From Pseudoips prasinana (lineage: Eukaryota; Arthropoda; Insecta; Lepidoptera; Nolidae): a DNA stretch of 64,000 bases. The notes under the pieces are model-generated. The model saw nothing but the letters and a program-made list of their open reading frames with translations, was not told where the DNA came from and did not search any database. A program made the position numbers and the translations under genes. Where the stretch lies: positions 10,918,001-10,982,000 of the forward strand of contig OX621263.1 in the NCBI GenBank assembly GCA_951640165.1, written 5' to 3'. Positions 62,103 through 64,000 of the stretch are shown one piece after another; within the stretch, counting starts at the first letter, position 1; every line of letters starts with the position of its first letter.

Positions 62103-64000
62103 AGTTACATGACAAAACTCACCCCCTAGCGCCTTCGTTCAACGCAGACCCAATTACCTATAGAATCGTTGATAGTTACGATGATATTTCATCTAACAAA
62201 AAGTCTTTACGATTTTTATATGCCAACGTAAGAAGTATTGTAAGACCTGGGAGATTGGATGAATTAAAATGCGTAGTTGAGTCATTTCATCACAGGATTC
62301 ATATTATCATCCTCTCTGAGACATGGATTAAAACAGACGAAGAAGCTATGAGTCTCCAAATTCCCGGTTATGTGCACTATTATAACTTCAGGCGTGAAAG
62401 GAGAGGTGGTGGAGTATCAATATTCATTGGTAATAGCCTTAAACACCATGTCACAGAGAAACAAACTCAAGATGACAATCACTTCCTTTGGATCCATATT
62501 GACCATTATTCTCTCGACATCGGCGCAGTATATCGGAAACCAGACGCATCAAATTTAAAAAACTTCTTGGACATTTACTCCAAACAATTGTATGAAAGAA
62601 GCAGATGTATTGTTTTGGGAGACTTCAACATCAATTTACTGAGTCAACAACAGGCAACTAATAACTACAAAGATGTGCTACTGGAGAATGGCTACAATAT
62701 AATGAATAAAATTGACGAAAAATACTGTACACGTGAAACAGATTCAACAAGATCAATAATAGACCATGTTTGTTCAAATCTTAGAAGGCACGGATTTAAT
62801 TTTACTATAATTGAAACCCCTATGTCTGACCATAAGCAAATATACCTCGAAATACAGAAATACCAGCCTGTACCACCGCGACGAATTAAATATGAAGCTA
62901 TTAACTACGAACAATTATATAAAACTATGGAAAACTGCACAGATGAAGGTAATAAACTATATGAAGTATTTGAAGGGAAACTGTATTCGTGCGTCAGCAA
63001 TAGTAGAGTCACAAAAACTAAAATCCTCAACCCACCCCGTCAAGACTGGATTAACAGGAACATTATAGATAGAATAAATAGTCGAAATATAATATGAAAT
63101 AAGTTTAAGAAGAATTCAGACGACAAATTATTAGAAGAGGCATTCACCAAGGAAAGAAACGAAGTATCAAAAACCATTCAGAAAACCAAATCTACATATT
63201 ATTTAAAAGCTTTCAACGACTGCAAAAGTAACCCTAAAAAGATGTGGAATCTGATCAACAACCTTTCTAACAATAAAGTAAGAGACCCATCATTCCTTAG
63301 TAAACTTTTAACACCCAATGGTTATATAACGGATCAAAATGCTATCTGTGAACATTTTAATGATTACTTTTCTAATGTAGGCTTGATATTATATAGTCAA
63401 ATACCGGCAACTTTTCATAATAATTTGACATATACGGGACAAGCAAACACTGGCAGTCAAATCGCGCTCAATCAATTTCAGCCATGTACAACTTTAGAAA
63501 TTTCCAAGTTAATAGATAGCTTAAGTACAAATACTAGCTGCGGATTAGATGGAGTTAATAGCAAATCAATAAAATGCATGAAACACATTATCCTTGATGA
63601 ACTTACTAACTGCATAAATTATAATCTAGAAAAAGGCACTTTTCCTGATAGTCTTAAAATGGCTAAAGTTAGACCAATATTTAAATCTGGGAATAAGTCA
63701 GAACCTGGCAATTACCGTCCAATATCTGTTCTACCCGTGTTGTCAAAAATCTATGAGAAAGTTTTATATAAACGCCTTGATACTTACCTGGCCGCACAGA
63801 ATTTCTTTTACAAGCAGCAGTATGGTTTCAGACCTAAATCGAATACTCTGTCAGCTACATTAGACCTCATAACAAAAGTTAAACTTAGCATTGATAAAAA
63901 ACAGATAGCACTAGGAGTCTTCATAGATTTAAAGAAGGCCTTTGATACAATTAGTCACAGTCTATTATTAAAGAAGCTATCTGACATAGGTATTTCAGGA
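62103..64000 (+). pseudogene. LINE ORF2: endonuclease and RT (partial, one TGA)
   Basis: The frame is already open inside the end of ORF1 (RNLVKKLKLHDKTHPLAPSF). Endonuclease blocks: YANVRSI, ILSETWI, GAVYRKP, VLGDFNINLL, SIIDHVCSN, MSDHKQIYLE. A TGA at 63095-63097 interrupts the linker; the same frame continues NKFKKNSDDKLLEEAF. RT blocks follow: TSCGLDGVNSKSIK, YRPISVLPVLSKIYEKVLY, QQYGFRPKSNT and VFIDLKKAFDTISHSLLLKK up to the window edge. The catalytic (F/Y)ADD lies outside the window. Confidence 0.85.

Larger units (their letters stand above)
61050..64000 (+). mobile_element. Second CR1/Jockey-like LINE, runs off the window
   Basis: A 5' UTR of about 170 bp, then ORF1 (61218) and an overlapping ORF2, still in the RT fingers/palm at 64000. 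One in-frame stop in each ORF. The 5' boundary is approximate. Confidence 0.8.

Overview
The window is eukaryotic nuclear DNA, most likely from a moth or butterfly (Lepidoptera). The evidence is the repeat content: Helitrons ending in a GC hairpin plus CTAG|T, several tRNA-derived SINEs, a 5S rRNA-derived SINE, RTE, CR1/Jockey and R1-type LINEs, and a BEL/Pao LTR element. I found no bacterial features, CRISPR array or functional tRNA/rRNA gene. Repeat families are named here by their own sequence signatures, because no database could be consulted.

The one convincing host gene is on the minus strand at 34,500-56,487. It is a four-exon gene of the AIG1/ADTRP (FAR-17a/AIG1-like) family of multi-pass membrane hydrolases. 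Exons are 56487-56296, 51426-51283, 50110-49893 and 34692-34500. Splice signals and codon phase agree at all three junctions and give about 248 residues. The predicted catalytic Thr and His are both present. Its introns (4.9, 1.2 and 15.2 kb) are full of transposons.

Layout. 1-4.6 kb: mosaic of SINEs, LINE scraps, MITEs and a Helitron. 4.6-9.8 kb: a nearly intact CR1/Jockey-like LINE with an SGNH-hydrolase-like ORF1, an endonuclease-RT ORF2, a 3' stem-loop and a (GAATACT)n tail. 9.8-21 kb: SINEs, decayed RT fragments, Helitrons, a 1.0-kb long-TIR element with a 9-bp duplication inside a SINE, and a 157-160-bp minisatellite. 21.5-24.2 kb: an RTE fragment split by a 2.3-kb DNA transposon with 16-bp TIRs and dense TTATA motifs. 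24.2-29.3 kb: SINEs, unique AT-rich DNA, and a 5'-truncated LINE in a tandem repeat. 29.8-33.8 kb: Helitrons (one with a Pif1-type helicase remnant, joined head-to-tail to a second) and a 122-bp satellite holding a MITE. 34.2-56.6 kb: the AIG1-like gene, with a rearranged head-to-head BEL/Pao pair (38.7-49.7 kb) in its last intron. 56.6-61 kb: repeats and a hAT element containing a LINE nuclease fragment. 61-64 kb: a second LINE, with in-frame stops in both ORFs, running off the window.

The strongest observations are: (i) the inverted BEL/Pao pair, which would put a near-identical inverted repeat of almost 3 kb inside the host pre-mRNA; (ii) insertions for which the empty site or target duplication can be read from sister copies in the same window; (iii) a 5S rRNA-derived SINE family that repeatedly hosts other insertions; (iv) a set of short near-perfect fold-back palindromes; and (v) a transposon end only about 20 bp from a splice acceptor of the host gene.
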